Source: Phytoseiulus persimilis (taxonomy: Eukaryota; Arthropoda; Arachnida; Mesostigmata; Phytoseiidae). Taken from it: a DNA stretch of 64,000 nt. Both the position numbers and the translations under genes were made by a program. Within the stretch, counting starts at the first letter, position 1; each line of letters starts with the position of its first letter. Shown here one piece after another: positions 10,600-22,481 of the stretch. The stretch lies in contig CM075103.1 in NCBI GenBank assembly GCA_037576195.1, positions 26,372,723-26,436,722 of the forward strand, read 5' to 3'. The notes beneath the pieces are model-generated. The model did not search any database, was not told the DNA's origin, and saw only the letters and a program-made list of their open reading frames with translations.

Positions 10600-11870
10600 A
10601 GCCACGCTTGAATAGAGACTGCGCAGCCTCGACGTAATTATACGTGCTCCATGGATGTCCTGGTTGCAGGCTATTATACGGGAGACATTCTTTGCCTCCT
10701 ACTTTTCTGTCCTGTGTCTGACAAGTCGCTCTCGAACTTCCTGACAACGACAACCATGTCGTCGTCTTGGGATGCGTGGCAGTAGCTGAGCGCAATACTT
10801 CCCGGTGATCATCGCTCTGTGGCTGAAAACTCTACCCCCATAAGCTTCGATTAGCTCCGAAGCGATCGATGTTGTTGGACAGCTGTGGGGACGCGCTTCC
10901 AAGCGATTAAGTAAACTCGATTCGAATGGGCTCGGGGACTGCTGGGCGTCATTTCGTGATATCATGAGATCATTAGGTTTCCCACAAACTTTCAACTACC
11001 CTTCCGGCGTCGTATGTGTTCTCGGGAAATTAGTTCCGGAAACGTGTCGTGACCAAATTCCCGGTCCCTATCAGGGAGGCGAAGACCGCGCTAGCCTTCG
11101 ACTCATCCGAAGTCTAATCACAGCAGTCGTTCTCCATGCTGGGAATGAAACGTCGTTTCTTCGAAACAGCGACTCACGGTGGACACACATTGGAACAATA
11201 GGATACGGAGGCCCAGGTCCGTGTTGTCGGACTGAGTTGAGTTTCAGTTGGTTTTGATGAGTTGTCCCTGGAAATACGACATTTCGTCGGCGAAAGTGAG
11301 TCACTCGAGCAGCATGCTGGCGAGAACATATTTAATCATGATGTCGGCTCGGCTTCGCTCAGGTTCTGGACTAGGTTCCATGCCAGGAGTGCCAACGTCA
11401 GAAAATCCCAAACGAGAGACATTTTCGAACAGAGAGACGAACACTTCTCAGCCAGATGCCTCAGGCAAGCACGGTTCATAATTCCGCATCTCGGATGCAG
11501 TGGAAGATCTCGGAGTTCTCTGGGAACGACCGAAACATTCCAAAACTTCGTCGAGGATTCACAGTAGCTCGATAGCCAGTTGGGCCAATTAATTCCATCC
11601 GCCCCGCCATAATTTCCCGCGGTGTGTCAGGTGCCGAAGGTCAGTCGGCCTTACTGTCTAAGCCCCCGTCACAAGCCCGAAAGGAACAAAGACCGGCGGC
11701 AGGAGTCTCATCTAGAGAGGTGCTGATGAGGACGATGATTGTTAGTCCGAGCCCAAGCTCACCACTTCCAATAAGATAATTCGAGATGAGATTGTTATGG
11801 TTCATTCCGAGTCGCGCATAAGGAGAATCGTCTGCGTTCCGCCTCTTCCAAATTCGTCCGAGGTTTTCAG
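10600..11870. other. No firmly supported gene
   Basis: A minus frame at 11641-11800 includes a hydrophobic run (LGLGLTIIVLIS) and a GTGAGC-like donor, but its codon bias is ordinary. Nothing else stands out. Confidence 0.35.
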
Positions 11871-12008
11871 CTCCGTGAAAAGTCACAAGTCGACGGGAAA
11901 GATGAGGAGCGGAAATTGAGTCAGCCGCGATCTAGGGTGGGGTGTGAGGATGATTTAGTGACACTGATCTACGACGGTGTCGAGAACATCCGCGATATCG
12001 CGTGGTAA
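11871..12008 (+). CDS. Candidate terminal or internal exon, unknown protein
   Basis: Acceptor CGTCCGAGGTTTTCAG is followed in phase 0 by LREKSQVDGKDEERKLSQPR and then CEDDLVTLIYDGVENIRDIA, ending at TGG TAA. Composition is balanced and charged, and about 60% of third positions are G or C. The end is ambiguous, because a possible donor TG|GTAACG overlaps the stop codon. So this could be the last exon or an internal exon cut two bases into the final codon. I recognise no domain. An antisense frame on the minus strand ends just inside it. Confidence 0.4.
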   Translation, partial: LREKSQVDGKDEERKLSQPRSRVGCEDDLVTLIYDGVENIRDIAW

Positions 12009-12979
12009 CGAACAGCATATTTCGTGACGCAATCGCCCCGTCGTCGAAGTCAATGTCAAAGAGATGTCATTGTCGCGAACAGTCACGCCTCGGGCATGCT
12101 TTTCAGCTCGACGTGCGTTCGTTCGGTGGGCATCTTCTGAGCGACGGACGGGAAAATTGTAATGATTACTCCCTCAAGGTCCCATTTTTAGCATTCAAAA
12201 TGTTTTTATTGCATTCTCGTTCGCTCTTTGATCCGACCGAGAGGCTTCAACCGGGTATTCATGGCATGGGTCTCTCGTAAAACCTCCCGATGCTCGAGCT
12301 CTATCGCGCTCCGTCCGAATCAGCCTCGATTCGCCGCCGAATGTCCTTCCCGGAATCATCTCGATGCCTGACCATCCTTCGTCCTCAGAGAGCGAATCCG
12401 CCCGATTGCGCTCGAACGGTCGATTCGACGCTGTTTGGAAAACGTCCCACTTGGAACTATCGCGTGAGGACGATGAGCCAACGAAAGAGAAAACTTCTTC
12501 TGTGAACGGACGACAAAAACTCGGGTTTCGTGTTCCTTCGTTCATGTCAATCCGCTGCGAATCTTAGAGCTCGTCCGCGGGCAGGACGACACATCAAGGC
12601 TGGAACCCTTGATTGAGGTATGCCGGCGGTTCCGGTACGCTGAATACAAGTCGTGCGATGATTTGTAATGAAAAACACCGATGAGCGGGGCTTCCAACAG
12701 GCGGACGACCGACTGGTGGCTCGCATTTCAAGTAATGCGGCGAACATCGTTCTGTCGAAGTATTGAGTTTATCTGAACCCGATTCGAAGCGACAGTCAAC
12801 TACAGGCCGAATCCGATTTCATGAATTGTTTCCACGGGCGGATGCGAGCGGTGTAGTTGTAGCAGGTGAAACACTATCGTGAGTAATTTTGTGCGGATAC
12901 ACGAGTCGTTTTGTGATCGCCCAGGAAGAATTGTGAACGAACGTGCGATTTATTCTGCTGGACTCTCATTCTCATTCAG
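12009..12979. other. No supported gene
   Basis: A plus frame ending in a GTGAGT donor near 12880 looks protein-like, but only about one third of its third positions are G or C. That argues against coding in this genome. Confidence 0.35.
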
Positions 12980-13150
12980 TTGAGTCAGAACAGAAGTTCT
13001 AGAAGTTGCCTCCTTCGGCTGAAGAATCTATTCATTGGTGACGAAATGCCCGTCGTTCATGCGCTCTCCGCCAGCATCTCGATGTCAATTCCATCTCAGA
13101 CCCGGTATGATTCTAATCCGGAGGAAAATTGCGGGAACTGCATACTCTCG
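12980..13150 (+). CDS. Candidate internal exon, unknown protein
   Basis: Acceptor CTCTCATTCTCATTCAG opens a 57-codon frame in phase 0 that closes at a GTGAGC donor, also phase 0 (CTC TCG|GTGAGC). It includes LKNLFIGDEMPVVHALSASI and ends with the cysteine pair ENCGNC. Third-position GC is only slightly above background, strongest around the central part. Symmetric 0-0 exons can be skipped or included without a frame change. No homologue recognised. Confidence 0.3.
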
Positions 13151-16100
13151 GTGAGCGTCCCTCGAATCGGATGAAACGCTGTCGTGATCTGAAACAGCGA
13201 TTGCTCAGGGTGGCAGCACGAGTAGACATGACAATGACAGCTGAGTAAGTCCCAGAAAAAAACAGCCGATTCATCCGCGCGAATCTCGGCTGCCCCACCC
13301 GATATTAGTCACTCGACGAGCTGAGGCCGCCCGTGTGTCTCCCGAAAGGAAGGAGGCAGGGAGTCCGGGCTCCGGTGTCAGCTGTTTCATCAGGTTTTTC
13401 GAATCGTAGGATCTTCAATGAGTTGTCACCCGATCGATCCAGGATTCGCAGAGCCTCGTAACGAGCATGAAAACTCGTCAGATTCAGGTTGACGGTCGAA
13501 GATGTGATGAAGGTCGCATCGGGAGGGATGCGAACGACCGTCTCTATTCAACTAATGCCTCGATTCCTTGGCATAGACTCGCTTGGATTTCAGTTCTTCT
13601 CTCGAAAGAGTGTCTGAAGGCTCACCGAGCTGGCTCGCGCCAGTGGAGAAGGACTCCTACGCCACGGAGCGTGATTGAAGGCGAGGATGGTCCGAATCCC
13701 GCGGCCCAGGAACTAGATGGACGCATGAGATCCTGATCCCGGAATAACCACGGACTGAGTTGGAATGTTTCTGCGTCGAGAAGAAATGCGCGATCCCGGG
13801 CCTGCGCCGCTGTCTTTTGCCATTATGAGATCAGGGGACGAAATTCCCACTAGCGGTTCCCATCCACGGGTGGAAACATTCAGTGGTTCGAGCGAATCTC
13901 AAAACATTCCCGACGAATTTTCCCCTCGAAACGCGGGAAATCTTCCCTCTGGATCGGTGAGATGGAGGGGCCGTCGCAGAGCATGCGAGCGGGGTCGAGA
14001 GCTTTCTCCTCAACGAACGAAGTGTCCCGCCGGAAGCGGAGGAAAATCGGATCGTTCTCAGCGAGTGCGGCGAACTTTCCATCGTCCCGCTCGTTCAATT
14101 CCAATCAAATCAATCCGATCGAAACTCAACGATCGAGGCTGCTGCAGCTCACAAGCCGGGAACGAAGCCCGTGTTTGTCTCTTGCGTCGAGTGGGATCCA
14201 GTTGTATCGATCCTATTTGGCATCACGAGAGGATTCGAATGCGCCCGTGGCCCGCGTTTATGCTGTCGTCATCATCAGCGACGCGGGTCGAGTCTGCGGA
14301 AGTGAAACCGGGCCGCCACGCAAGCAGGTGGAGAGGTAAGGTTCGTAAGCCTCTTTTGTGTCCTCTCGAAAAGGGATTCCGGGAAGCCTTCGCCCGCCGT
14401 TCCGTTCTTGGGAGTCGGAGAGAGCCGCTGGTAGCGGGCGCGGCAGCAGATACAGCCAGCCAACAGAACACCTCCTCGACCAGCGTGGCAAAGCAATGAT
14501 AAGCTTTTCGACCTTCCTGTCGTTGTAAACTTTTCATAAAAAGTTTCTGTTCTCGTTCCGAAGTGCCGTCCGCGGTCGTTGTCGCTCCGAAAACTCTAGC
14601 AGTGTAGCGAGCGGATCGCGGAGAGGACGGCTCACACATTTTCCCATCAGCTGGAAAAGTCCATACGAGCATCGCCGCGGAACTTCTAGGATTTCTAAAG
14701 TTCAAACAGTTCTGAGAACAGCTGCCGGCCGGTTCGGTCAACGGACGTTCCCGAAAGCCGAGAACTCGTGCGAAAATCTGGAGGTTGCTGCGCGCCGAAG
14801 GCTCCATGCCCTTGCAAACGGATAACGATCTAGGTTCCGTCCGATAGCTTCGAGTTTTCCAGCTCATGGGGGATAATTTCGGGTGTCGGCGGCTCCGCGC
14901 CCTAGCCTCTGATTATGTCTAGGACGCGGCCCAACTCCGCCACAGCTGGAAACTCTGGGAGTTCAGAACTGAGAGTTTGGAAGTACCGACGACAGGCGGA
15001 GTTTAGTCTTGGAAACGCCAACAGAGGAATCCGGTCCACCCTAGAGAATACTTTCGGTTCAGCTCACTCCGTCTGGATGCGGTGGACATGGAGCCCACTG
15101 TATGGGTTGTAGTAATTTTTGTAGGTGCTCGATCCGCAGTGAAGCGAGAAATTCGAGGAGAACATTCGGAACCCGAACGGAGGAAGAGCCTCTGTTCCTC
15201 GTTCCCGAAACACTCCTCCGCGGGTTCCGAAGCGCGCGCTGATTCTCTGATCAGGTCATCCACTGGATGCGATACCACTGTTTTGGCTGCATTTTGAAAC
15301 CCGAGATCCGGAGTTGGTGGAAACATTTTGGATCAGATGGAGGGAATCGTCTTAGGAGATGAGGTAGCTATAGATGATGTAGGTGTGGGGAGAGCAATAT
15401 CCGCTCATGTCAGACAAACGCGAGCACGAGGATCTGAGGAGATCCTTCCGTGTTGCTTGGACGACTCATTTCCCCTGTACTTAGAGTTCCCAGGAATTCC
15501 CGCAGCTCCTCACACAGAACAGCTCCTGTGGGAACATTCCAGTCCGTAAGAATGTGGCGGCTGCCTCCATCGAGTGGCAGAGCGGGGGCGAAATGTCGCT
15601 CTGGGCGAATTCAGCGGGAGTACCCTCCAGCTATTAGGAGGCCGTCCGTCGAACGGGAATAACACATTTGCCGTCAGCCAACAAGACAACAACCCCCCGT
15701 CTCGGCAATGCGACCGGCGCGATTCGCGTCCGCTCCCCCTTTTTGTCACGCAGGGCGTTGGCTGCGCGTGGACTTCTACGGTGAACGAACGCGAGACCGA
15801 GCTAGCACGGGAATACTGAGGACAATGAACAGAAGATCGAAGAACAACCCTGCGACTTCGAGGGATCGCCGCGCATGTTGCTGATGGTTGGCTGTCCGCC
15901 AACGTCGCTAGATTTCAGGCGACATTGACAACGACGAGCTATCCTGAGGTGCTCCATGACTAGAGCAGGTACCATCAACGATTTTCTTGGAAAGTGACAG
16001 TTGTCGAGTCGGAAGACAAACATTCTATGATCAGTCCATGCGAGCCCATCGGACTGGCACTGAAAGTTCTGAGGAAGCTCTTTCGATTAATTTCCGCGCA

Positions 16101-17648
16101 CATGCAAAAATGTCTTCTTGGACTTCGCACACCTTGAGGATGACCGCTCGATAATTATCCGCCGCTGATACGATCTAAACATTTAGGAGAACAGCAGCCG
16201 GTTTCAAGCATCAAGCTTTCCTCTCCACGGTCACCAGGCAGACTCGTCGTTACCTTTGTTGAGCAAACCGCTGCCCAGAACCATTTTCGGAATAGTTCCG
16301 ACACTAGTCGAGGTTGTGCTCTCAACGAGATCGTTGATCACGACGACGTTCACATCGGAACCCAGAGGGGCACAACAGCAGCGATTTGGAACTCCCCCGG
16401 GGAGACCCCCCAGCGACCACGAAGAATGAGAACATTTCAAATTTGACGCATGCTTTATTGAGTCGACTCAGCACATGGCCACCGCTCTTGGGCTTTCAAT
16501 ATATGACTCCTCCGAGGCTGAAGGTAGCTGAGGATCCGCTCTGACTTTAGTCAAGAGTCCTTCTTTCTAGTGGAGGGTCGATGCGGACGACGTCTTGGGA
16601 ACATGCGAACGTCTGCATCCTCACGTCTTCCGGCGTCCTCGCTGCAGCCGCTACTCCATAAGAGGCTCCCCTCGGCACTGGATCAGGTTCATCGCTTCCT
16701 TCTGCAATTGGAATCGAGGAAACGTCAACGAGTCATCGTCCGTCTGCCACCGACAGCGGCGCCGACCCCCAGCCGATGAGACCGATTCGCGTTCTGATTT
16801 GGTTTTGAGGCATCGTGTATTAGTTATATGTCGTGGAAACTATCATCAACGACGCGCGGAGAATGTCATCAGCTACAGGTGCCGCAAAATGGTCTGTCGC
16901 GGCTCCTTCCAGATTCGCGGGTGAGTTGGAGGACACCGAAAATTGAAAGTTCCACCGAGCTCGACGTGACGTCCGTAGCTCGGGACAACAGGCAGGACAG
17001 GCAAATGTGTTTCTACTTTCGGGGACGCTGCGCACTTCAATTATTCACACCGAGAGATGTGGAAGAGGCCATCTCACAACAGCCGAGCCGACCCGTCCTG
17101 TCAGGACACACCGCCGCTAGGACTGAACACACTCAACAGAGCTCTACGCAAACAGCCCCAGGACAGCCGAGCAGGACGATGGTTGAACGCAGCGCCGCAC
17201 GAGCGTCAGCGTTGAGAACTCCCTTGGACTCCCAACCCTGCTCCCCGCGGTACCCAAACCGCGATCCTGTCAAGCCCCACCCCGTCCAGAATCGTTACTC
17301 TTGTTTCCCGCTGCGGGGACGTCATCGCTTGCGGGTCTCTCATTCAAGCGGTCGTCGGTCCCCGAATTCTGTCGACGGAATCATTGATTCAGAGAGAGCT
17401 CGACTGGCTGCCTATTGACGACCTATCTGGATCAACTCGATGTGTTCCAAAAGGGTCTCTCGGAACTTTCTGGACGATATTCCACGTGAAGATCTTACAT
17501 CGATTTATGAATGGAGGAAATAATTTTTCCAAGGCCGGATCTAGGGAGATGGAGGGAACAACTAACATGGTCTCTGCCTCGGCGGTTATTGTCGATATCC
17601 TGGTGAACTAAAATCGCCCCGGGCCGGGCCATAAAACACCATTGAAGC
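13151..17648. other. No supported gene
   Basis: Several long frames (for example plus 13765-14499 and minus 14867-14223) are arginine/serine-rich shadows of one another and carry no splice evidence. A plus acceptor and donor bracket only 8 bp at 16913-16920, which I take as coincidence. Confidence 0.4.
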
Positions 17649-17720
17649 TCGCGGCGCCCCGGTGGGGGTTGAACATCGGGCCCACAGGGGGTCCGAGACG
17701 CCCTGGCATGGGCGCCGCGA
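17649..17720. repeat. 11-bp perfect inverted repeat in a GC-rich patch
   Basis: TCGCGGCGCCC at 17649-17659 is the exact reverse complement of GGGCGCCGCGA at 17710-17720, with 50 bases between. It does not fold as a tRNA: there is no TTC arm or position-8 T. It may form a hairpin. A minus frame across it ends FNGVLWPGPGRF and stop, probably by chance. Confidence 0.7.
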
Positions 17721-18172
17721 TTTCTCGCTCGAGATCCACGCTACAAAGTTCGTTGGCTAACGTGATCGGGCTGTCGCTTATCCATCCAGCGAATAGTGTT
17801 TTTCACAGCAGCGACGAGAACGGATTCGGTCCACTTATCTATTCGAGATGATAAAAGGGGATCGGAAGCTCACTGGAGCCAAAGTCGACGCAAGCGGGAA
17901 CCGAAAAACTTCGCAAGTCGTCATCTTTCGAATCGCGATCGCTAACGACTCGAAACCGAAGGGGCGATTTTGACAAAAAAAAAATTAATCAGGTTCAATT
18001 TGGCAGAAGGATCAAAACCAAAGCAGCTTTTATGGCTCGTCTTGGCTCTCATGGCAGGATTGCCAACAGTGAGTGGACCGTAGGCGGACCAGCTCGGTCA
18101 ACAGATCAAAACGGCGCTGATTCACGTTCGGGACTTTTGGGAGACTTCCTCAACGTTCAGTTTCCCAACACT

Positions 18173-18478
18173 TCAACGTCGTTTCCGCGATGACCGGCAA
18201 CGCTGGTGGCGCAACGGAAATCGGTACAGGCGCTCAATGCTCTCGAAGAAAAATTCACTTCGGGGATGAATGTTCACGCTATTCAATCAATTACTCACCA
18301 CTATCAACTGCTTAATATGGTTGATGGCCTGGAGATCCCGTTGGGCACAATCGTCGAGAGCGCGCTTTCCCGCCTGCCAACTCTTGCTGAAAGTAATCTG
18401 AGCCTCGGCAGGCATCGTCTGCGCCAGGAGAACCAAAGCCACGAGAGCTGCGGCAACGATGAGGAGTCGGGCGTTCAT
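18173..18478 (-). CDS. ACP: AKH/corazonin-related peptide (ACP-type) neuropeptide precursor
   Basis: Exon one (18478-18299) encodes a clean signal peptide, MNARLLIVAAALVALVLLAQ then TMPAEA. It is followed directly by QITFSKSWQA, then GKR. That is an N-terminal Gln able to become pyroglutamate, Phe4, Trp8, two residues after Trp, an amidation Gly and a dibasic site. The architecture matches ACP (insect type pQVTFSRDWNA-amide), with Ile2, Lys6, Ser7 and Gln9 differing. A decapeptide AKH is the alternative. A GTGAGT donor at 18298 opens a 57-bp intron. Exon two (18241-18173) reads SIERLYRF and ends at TGA, giving 82 residues. The associated peptide has a cysteine pair (residues 43 and 75) and the HIKQLI motif seen in AKH-family precursors. 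An alternative CAG acceptor 36 bp further on, also in phase, would shorten the tail but keep the second Cys. Secreted hormone of neurosecretory cells by family knowledge. Confidence 0.9.
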
Positions 18479-18498
18479 CGTGAGGCGTTCAGGACGTC

Positions 18499-18535
18499 AA
18501 CTGATCCTGGTGAGGCCGACAGCCAAGCTTATATA
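18499..18535 (-). promoter_or_regulatory. TATA box and initiator of the ACP gene
   Basis: TATATAAG (18535-18528) is followed by TCAGTT with its A at 18502, 31 bases downstream of the TATAAG core. This matches the arthropod initiator (TCAGT) and TATA spacing. The leader would be only 23 bases to the ATG at 18478. Confidence 0.8.
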
Positions 18536-18548
18536 CCTCGACGACCCG

Positions 18549-18875
18549 ATGACGAATTCTCTGTTCCGGCCGGCCGGCAACGTCAATCGTGCACTCGTGA
18601 CTTCAAAGCAAACCACCTTGAGAGTTTGGACGACGCCGAAATTGACACCGGAAATCGAGTTCCACCTCATCTTCCGACGGGAGAGCTTTGACAGGGATGA
18701 GAAGCTCAAGATCGGGCGAGGAAAAAGGTTTCAAGTGCACGTCGTGACGTTGATCGACGTTCGGACGGAAGCCTCGGTGCAGATGGCCGAGCTTCCATTC
18801 ATCTACAATTCATTAATATTCAATCTGGCTAAGCCTGATGATCTGGGAGCGTCCCCTCGATACTATCAGCCATGA
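18549..18875 (+). CDS. Open frame with strong coding bias, unknown protein
   Basis: 108 codons from ATG to TGA, with about 70% G or C in third positions. Parts such as EFHLIFRRESFDRDEKLKIG and VHVVTLIDVRTEASVQMAEL have alternating hydrophobic residues, as in beta-rich domains. The frame stays open upstream to an ATG at 18459. That longer start would run through the ACP promoter and into ACP exon one on the other strand, so I chose the shorter one. An acceptor at 18491 (GCGTTCAG) could instead make it an internal exon, with ACP nested antisense in its intron. No family recognised. The bias is not explained by a minus-strand gene in register. Confidence 0.5.
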   Translation: MTNSLFRPAGNVNRALVTSKQTTLRVWTTPKLTPEIEFHLIFRRESFDRDEKLKIGRGKRFQVHVVTLIDVRTEASVQMAELPFIYNSLIFNLAKPDDLGASPRYYQP

Positions 18876-21800
18876 ATGACTGAAAGACCCGCGATTCCCC
18901 TGAATTCGCTGGAACGAACCTCCGAATGTACCCGGCGTTCTCCGACTCCTCTCGTTCTGCCACCGCGGTTTCCTGAGCGCCGATTTCCCCCCCCCCCCCC
19001 TTCCTTTCTCGTGGTGAGCTGCAACGTGCGTGAGGAACGACAATCACGACGCTCCTTATGGAATCCACCAAACCTCCGTCGAGAGTCACGCCTACGTATC
19101 ACCGCCAGCGCGCGAATCTGTCGTTCGTTTCTTGGAATTCCCGGTTGAAATCTTCGGTCGCGTGTCCCGGACGCCAGCCCCGATGCGATCTCCGCCCCAC
19201 GATCGTTGAACTTTGCGCCGGTCGGCATGCGCCCTGTCGGCGGTTCCGAACCGTCTCACGAGTATTCCGCGGGAACATGTCCGAATGGCCGAGACGACGT
19301 CTTTGGGATGAGGAGACATTTTACGGGATGAAAGCGAGGCTGCGTTGAGGTCGTTGCATCGCAACCGTGAAGGGTTGGCTACGCTGCGGTTCCGATTCCC
19401 GATGTCGAGTGATTTCTCGGGATGTTCGGTTGCTGGAATCTTTGGATAATTATCAGCCGACCGAATACCTGCGATATTCGCCTCCTCCGATTCGTTCAGC
19501 GAAATCGCGAACATATGAGGTCTACCTCTGACTTGATGAAGAGATCAGGGGGAAGAATGCGGCGCATCTGTCGATGGGGATCGAAAGATTGATGAGTGTC
19601 GTCTCAGAATTTTTGGCATCGATTGCGTGTCAGCCGCGGTGCTCAAGCCGCTCGATATCGTCACTCGTACCTGGGAACTTTTGCTGATAACGTCTGTCGA
19701 AGCTGGAGAGAACGATCGGGGGGTCCCAGGATGGGCTGGTTGGAGCTCCACGAGCGTCGTCATTTTTCGCCGTGCACCGTTGTTCGAAGGATGTACGTAC
19801 GATACGACTCGATCCTCCAAAGCTTATGTCGTATGTCTGACGATTCGACAGCATGCTCGTTTTCCAGAAGACGCAGCCGCCGGACGCGACCCGTGTCAGA
19901 CGGAGCTGGCGTGAATGCGACATCGACGTCCTGACAACGAAGCGTCGTTCGATTCCACGACACGTTCGAATACTCCCAACTGGAATAGATGCAAATTTCA
20001 GAATGAAAACATTGCCGCGCGGCGAAACGACAAAATGTAGGAAAAACGAGGAAATGTCACAGCGAATCAGAAACCCGGCGAAGAGGCAAGAAGCGAGAAA
20101 GGGAGAGCTGCTCCGTGAGGAAATCTTTCTTTTGAGCTTGCCCGCCGGCTTTTTCCTCCCCGTCCTCCTCCTCCCCCTTCCAGGCTTCCTCCTCTCACCG
20201 CGTTTTCATCCAGCCTTTCTTTCGGGCACGCGAGCATGCGAGAAAAGGGGCTGAGGAAAAGAAGAACCAGAGAGGGAAGTGGAGCAAGTCAAAGCAAGAA
20301 AAATCGAGCTCCTGCCTTCTTCGCTTGACGACGGGCAGGCAGGCGACCCTATTGATCGGCTCAGGATTTCACCCTTCAACTGTGCGCTCCATTGCAACAA
20401 CGAAACGCCAGCCATAATGGAACCGCTGCCGCGGTCTGTGCCGCGGGCATCTCACGAGATAGCATCAGTCCCGCCGTAACTTTATCACAGACTCGACAGC
20501 AGCTTTTTAAGGGCCTGTTACAATTCGAGGCGGAACGGTCCCACCTTGCCCTCCTCACTTTCCTCGCAGTGCTCCCATTTTCTTTTCGAGATCAGTTCAC
20601 TATGCTCCATCCGACTCCGTATCAACGCGGGCGAAGTACAGGTTTTCTGGCGGATCGCCTGTTCTGCTCGCCTCCGTGAAGGCTGTTGTTCGCATCTCCG
20701 TCAGGGAGGACTCTTCAGTCTTTGCTACCTCGCCGCCGCAATCGACCAGATCCTTGTCGGGCGATCCTCTCCATTACTCGCCGGCGGCGATCCCCCATCG
20801 TCTGATCCAAGTCATTAGAAGACGCAACTTGAGCCTCTCGAGAATTTGTATCAAACGGAACGGAGGGACGCAGAAGGAAGAATCCCGCAGCCATGTCTCC
20901 GGGGCCGAATGAGTCAGCGACTGAGACCAGTTTTTCGTCGCTTCTGTTCGATGGGGTCCTCGAAGTGCTCGATTCGTAGATTATCCTCATTCACGTTTGT
21001 GCCGAGCTATCTCGACGAGATCCCTGAGTAGTCTGAGCGTTCTGCATGCTGTTCGAGTACCATGCGCAGATTCGCCTGTGCGTGCTAGACCTCCGGTCGC
21101 TGACTGCAGCAACACAGACCGGGGTGGTCTCCGAAGGTAGGCCAGCGCGAGTGCCGAAGGAAAGCTAGACGATTCGTACTTCAGATTTTTGCTCTCGACT
21201 CATCGAGGGTGTTTGTAGACATCCGGGGTCGAACAAAAGATGAGCAAATATGTGGGACCATAGCTTTGCTTCTCGAACGCCGGGTTTCTCGACTCGATCA
21301 GGCGGAAAAACTCTGCACAAGTGTGTTCCGCACCGTGAATGCCAAGGAATACTTTGACCGGATAACGAAAACTTCGCATTCACCTTTTTGGCCTTCGTGC
21401 GAAAACTGCACGTCACGTCCAACTCAAAGCGTAGGGCTATGCGGTGGAGTTCCTTCCATACGTACCTCAGCAATATTCGGAGTTTCATGAAGTTCAGCCT
21501 CTTCTTCCACTTTCCGGTCCACATTTGGACTTTTTGCCCAACTTTTGTGGTGTTTTCGTCCCTTGTTAGGGAGTTTCGTGGGTCGTTTTCACGTCAGTCG
21601 CGTCGGAATTCTCTCGAGCTGTCTTTACATCGTTTCCACAAAAAACATAGATGATTTGCTTGGTTGTTGGGTCAGAAAGTTCACACCGCAATTCAGTCGC
21701 CATCCGAACGAATGAGGAATTCTTGCATAATGCATGGCTCGCAACCAAACAAATATTTCGCTAGTTCGATCACATCGCGTCCGTTCTCTCGCAAAGATGG

Positions 21801-22481
21801 CAAACAAGCGAAAAGTATCAACACTCAGGTTGAAGATATGCTCAACGACAACGTCTGGACTATCCACAGTATCAGATACATTCCTCCCGAATTATCTTCG
21901 ATGCATCCGTGGGTAAAGATTCGTTAGCAGCGATCACGATCGTCCATCTCTGCTGTTTCCGGCCGCTCGACAAGTCTGAAGGCGCTCGATGCAGACTTGA
22001 TATGACTGCGCTCCGAGCGTAGACCTTTGTCTGAGACACTGAAAGACCACCTCCGTTATAGTAGTGGAGACATCAGCCGCTTGTGAATGCCTCACGCGCG
22101 CGAAACATGACGAAATCAATGGAGGCGAGTTCCCAGGGTAATTTACGATTAAGAATCAGAGGCAAAATGGTGGAGTTAATCATGAACGATCACAGGTGAC
22201 CACGAAAAAAAATCCCCGTCGAGCGTTGGACGTCATTCATTTAGTTTGAGAGCGGGCCAAACATTGAAGCTTTCAATGCCTCGGAACGTCGATCATCGCA
22301 ACACGCAAACGAATAATTTATCGAGTTCACAAAGATGATTCCATTGGACGAACAAACCTAAGGGATCTCTCGTACCTACCTTCCAGATGATTCCCCGCGT
22401 CGCTCCCGATGATCTACCCCGTGCAGGATTTGAAATAGGGCCCAAGTTAGCGAGCTTGTGCTCTCGATTCCGTCTCGGTCG
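18876..22481. other. No firmly supported gene
   Basis: A run of 14 C lies at 18987-19000, and a long pyrimidine tract at 20140-20225 ends in CAG. A plus frame around 20.6-20.8 kb (YLAAAIDQILVG) and a minus frame starting MRIIYESSTSRTPSNRSDEK (20990 leftwards) overlap. Each has some codon bias, so at most one is real. Confidence 0.35.

Noticed and set aside
12734-12882. Protein-like plus frame ending at a GTGAGT donor
   Set aside because: Only about one third of third positions are G or C, opposite to the ACP and EPS8 exons. This shows that natural-looking composition alone is not enough here.
13765-14867. 244-codon plus and 214-codon minus frames overlapping
   Set aside because: Arginine/serine-rich, mutually antisense, no third-position bias or splice sites.
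16913-16920. 8-bp micro-exon between an acceptor and a GTGAGT donor
   Set aside because: Too short to support, and no neighbouring exon in phase.
17640-17730. tRNA-like fold in the GC-rich palindrome
   Set aside because: No T at position 8, no TTC arm and no anticodon arm of the right size.
18206-18691. 161-codon plus frame over the ACP gene
   Set aside because: It is in register with the ACP codons on the minus strand, so its third-position bias is a mirror of ACP first positions.
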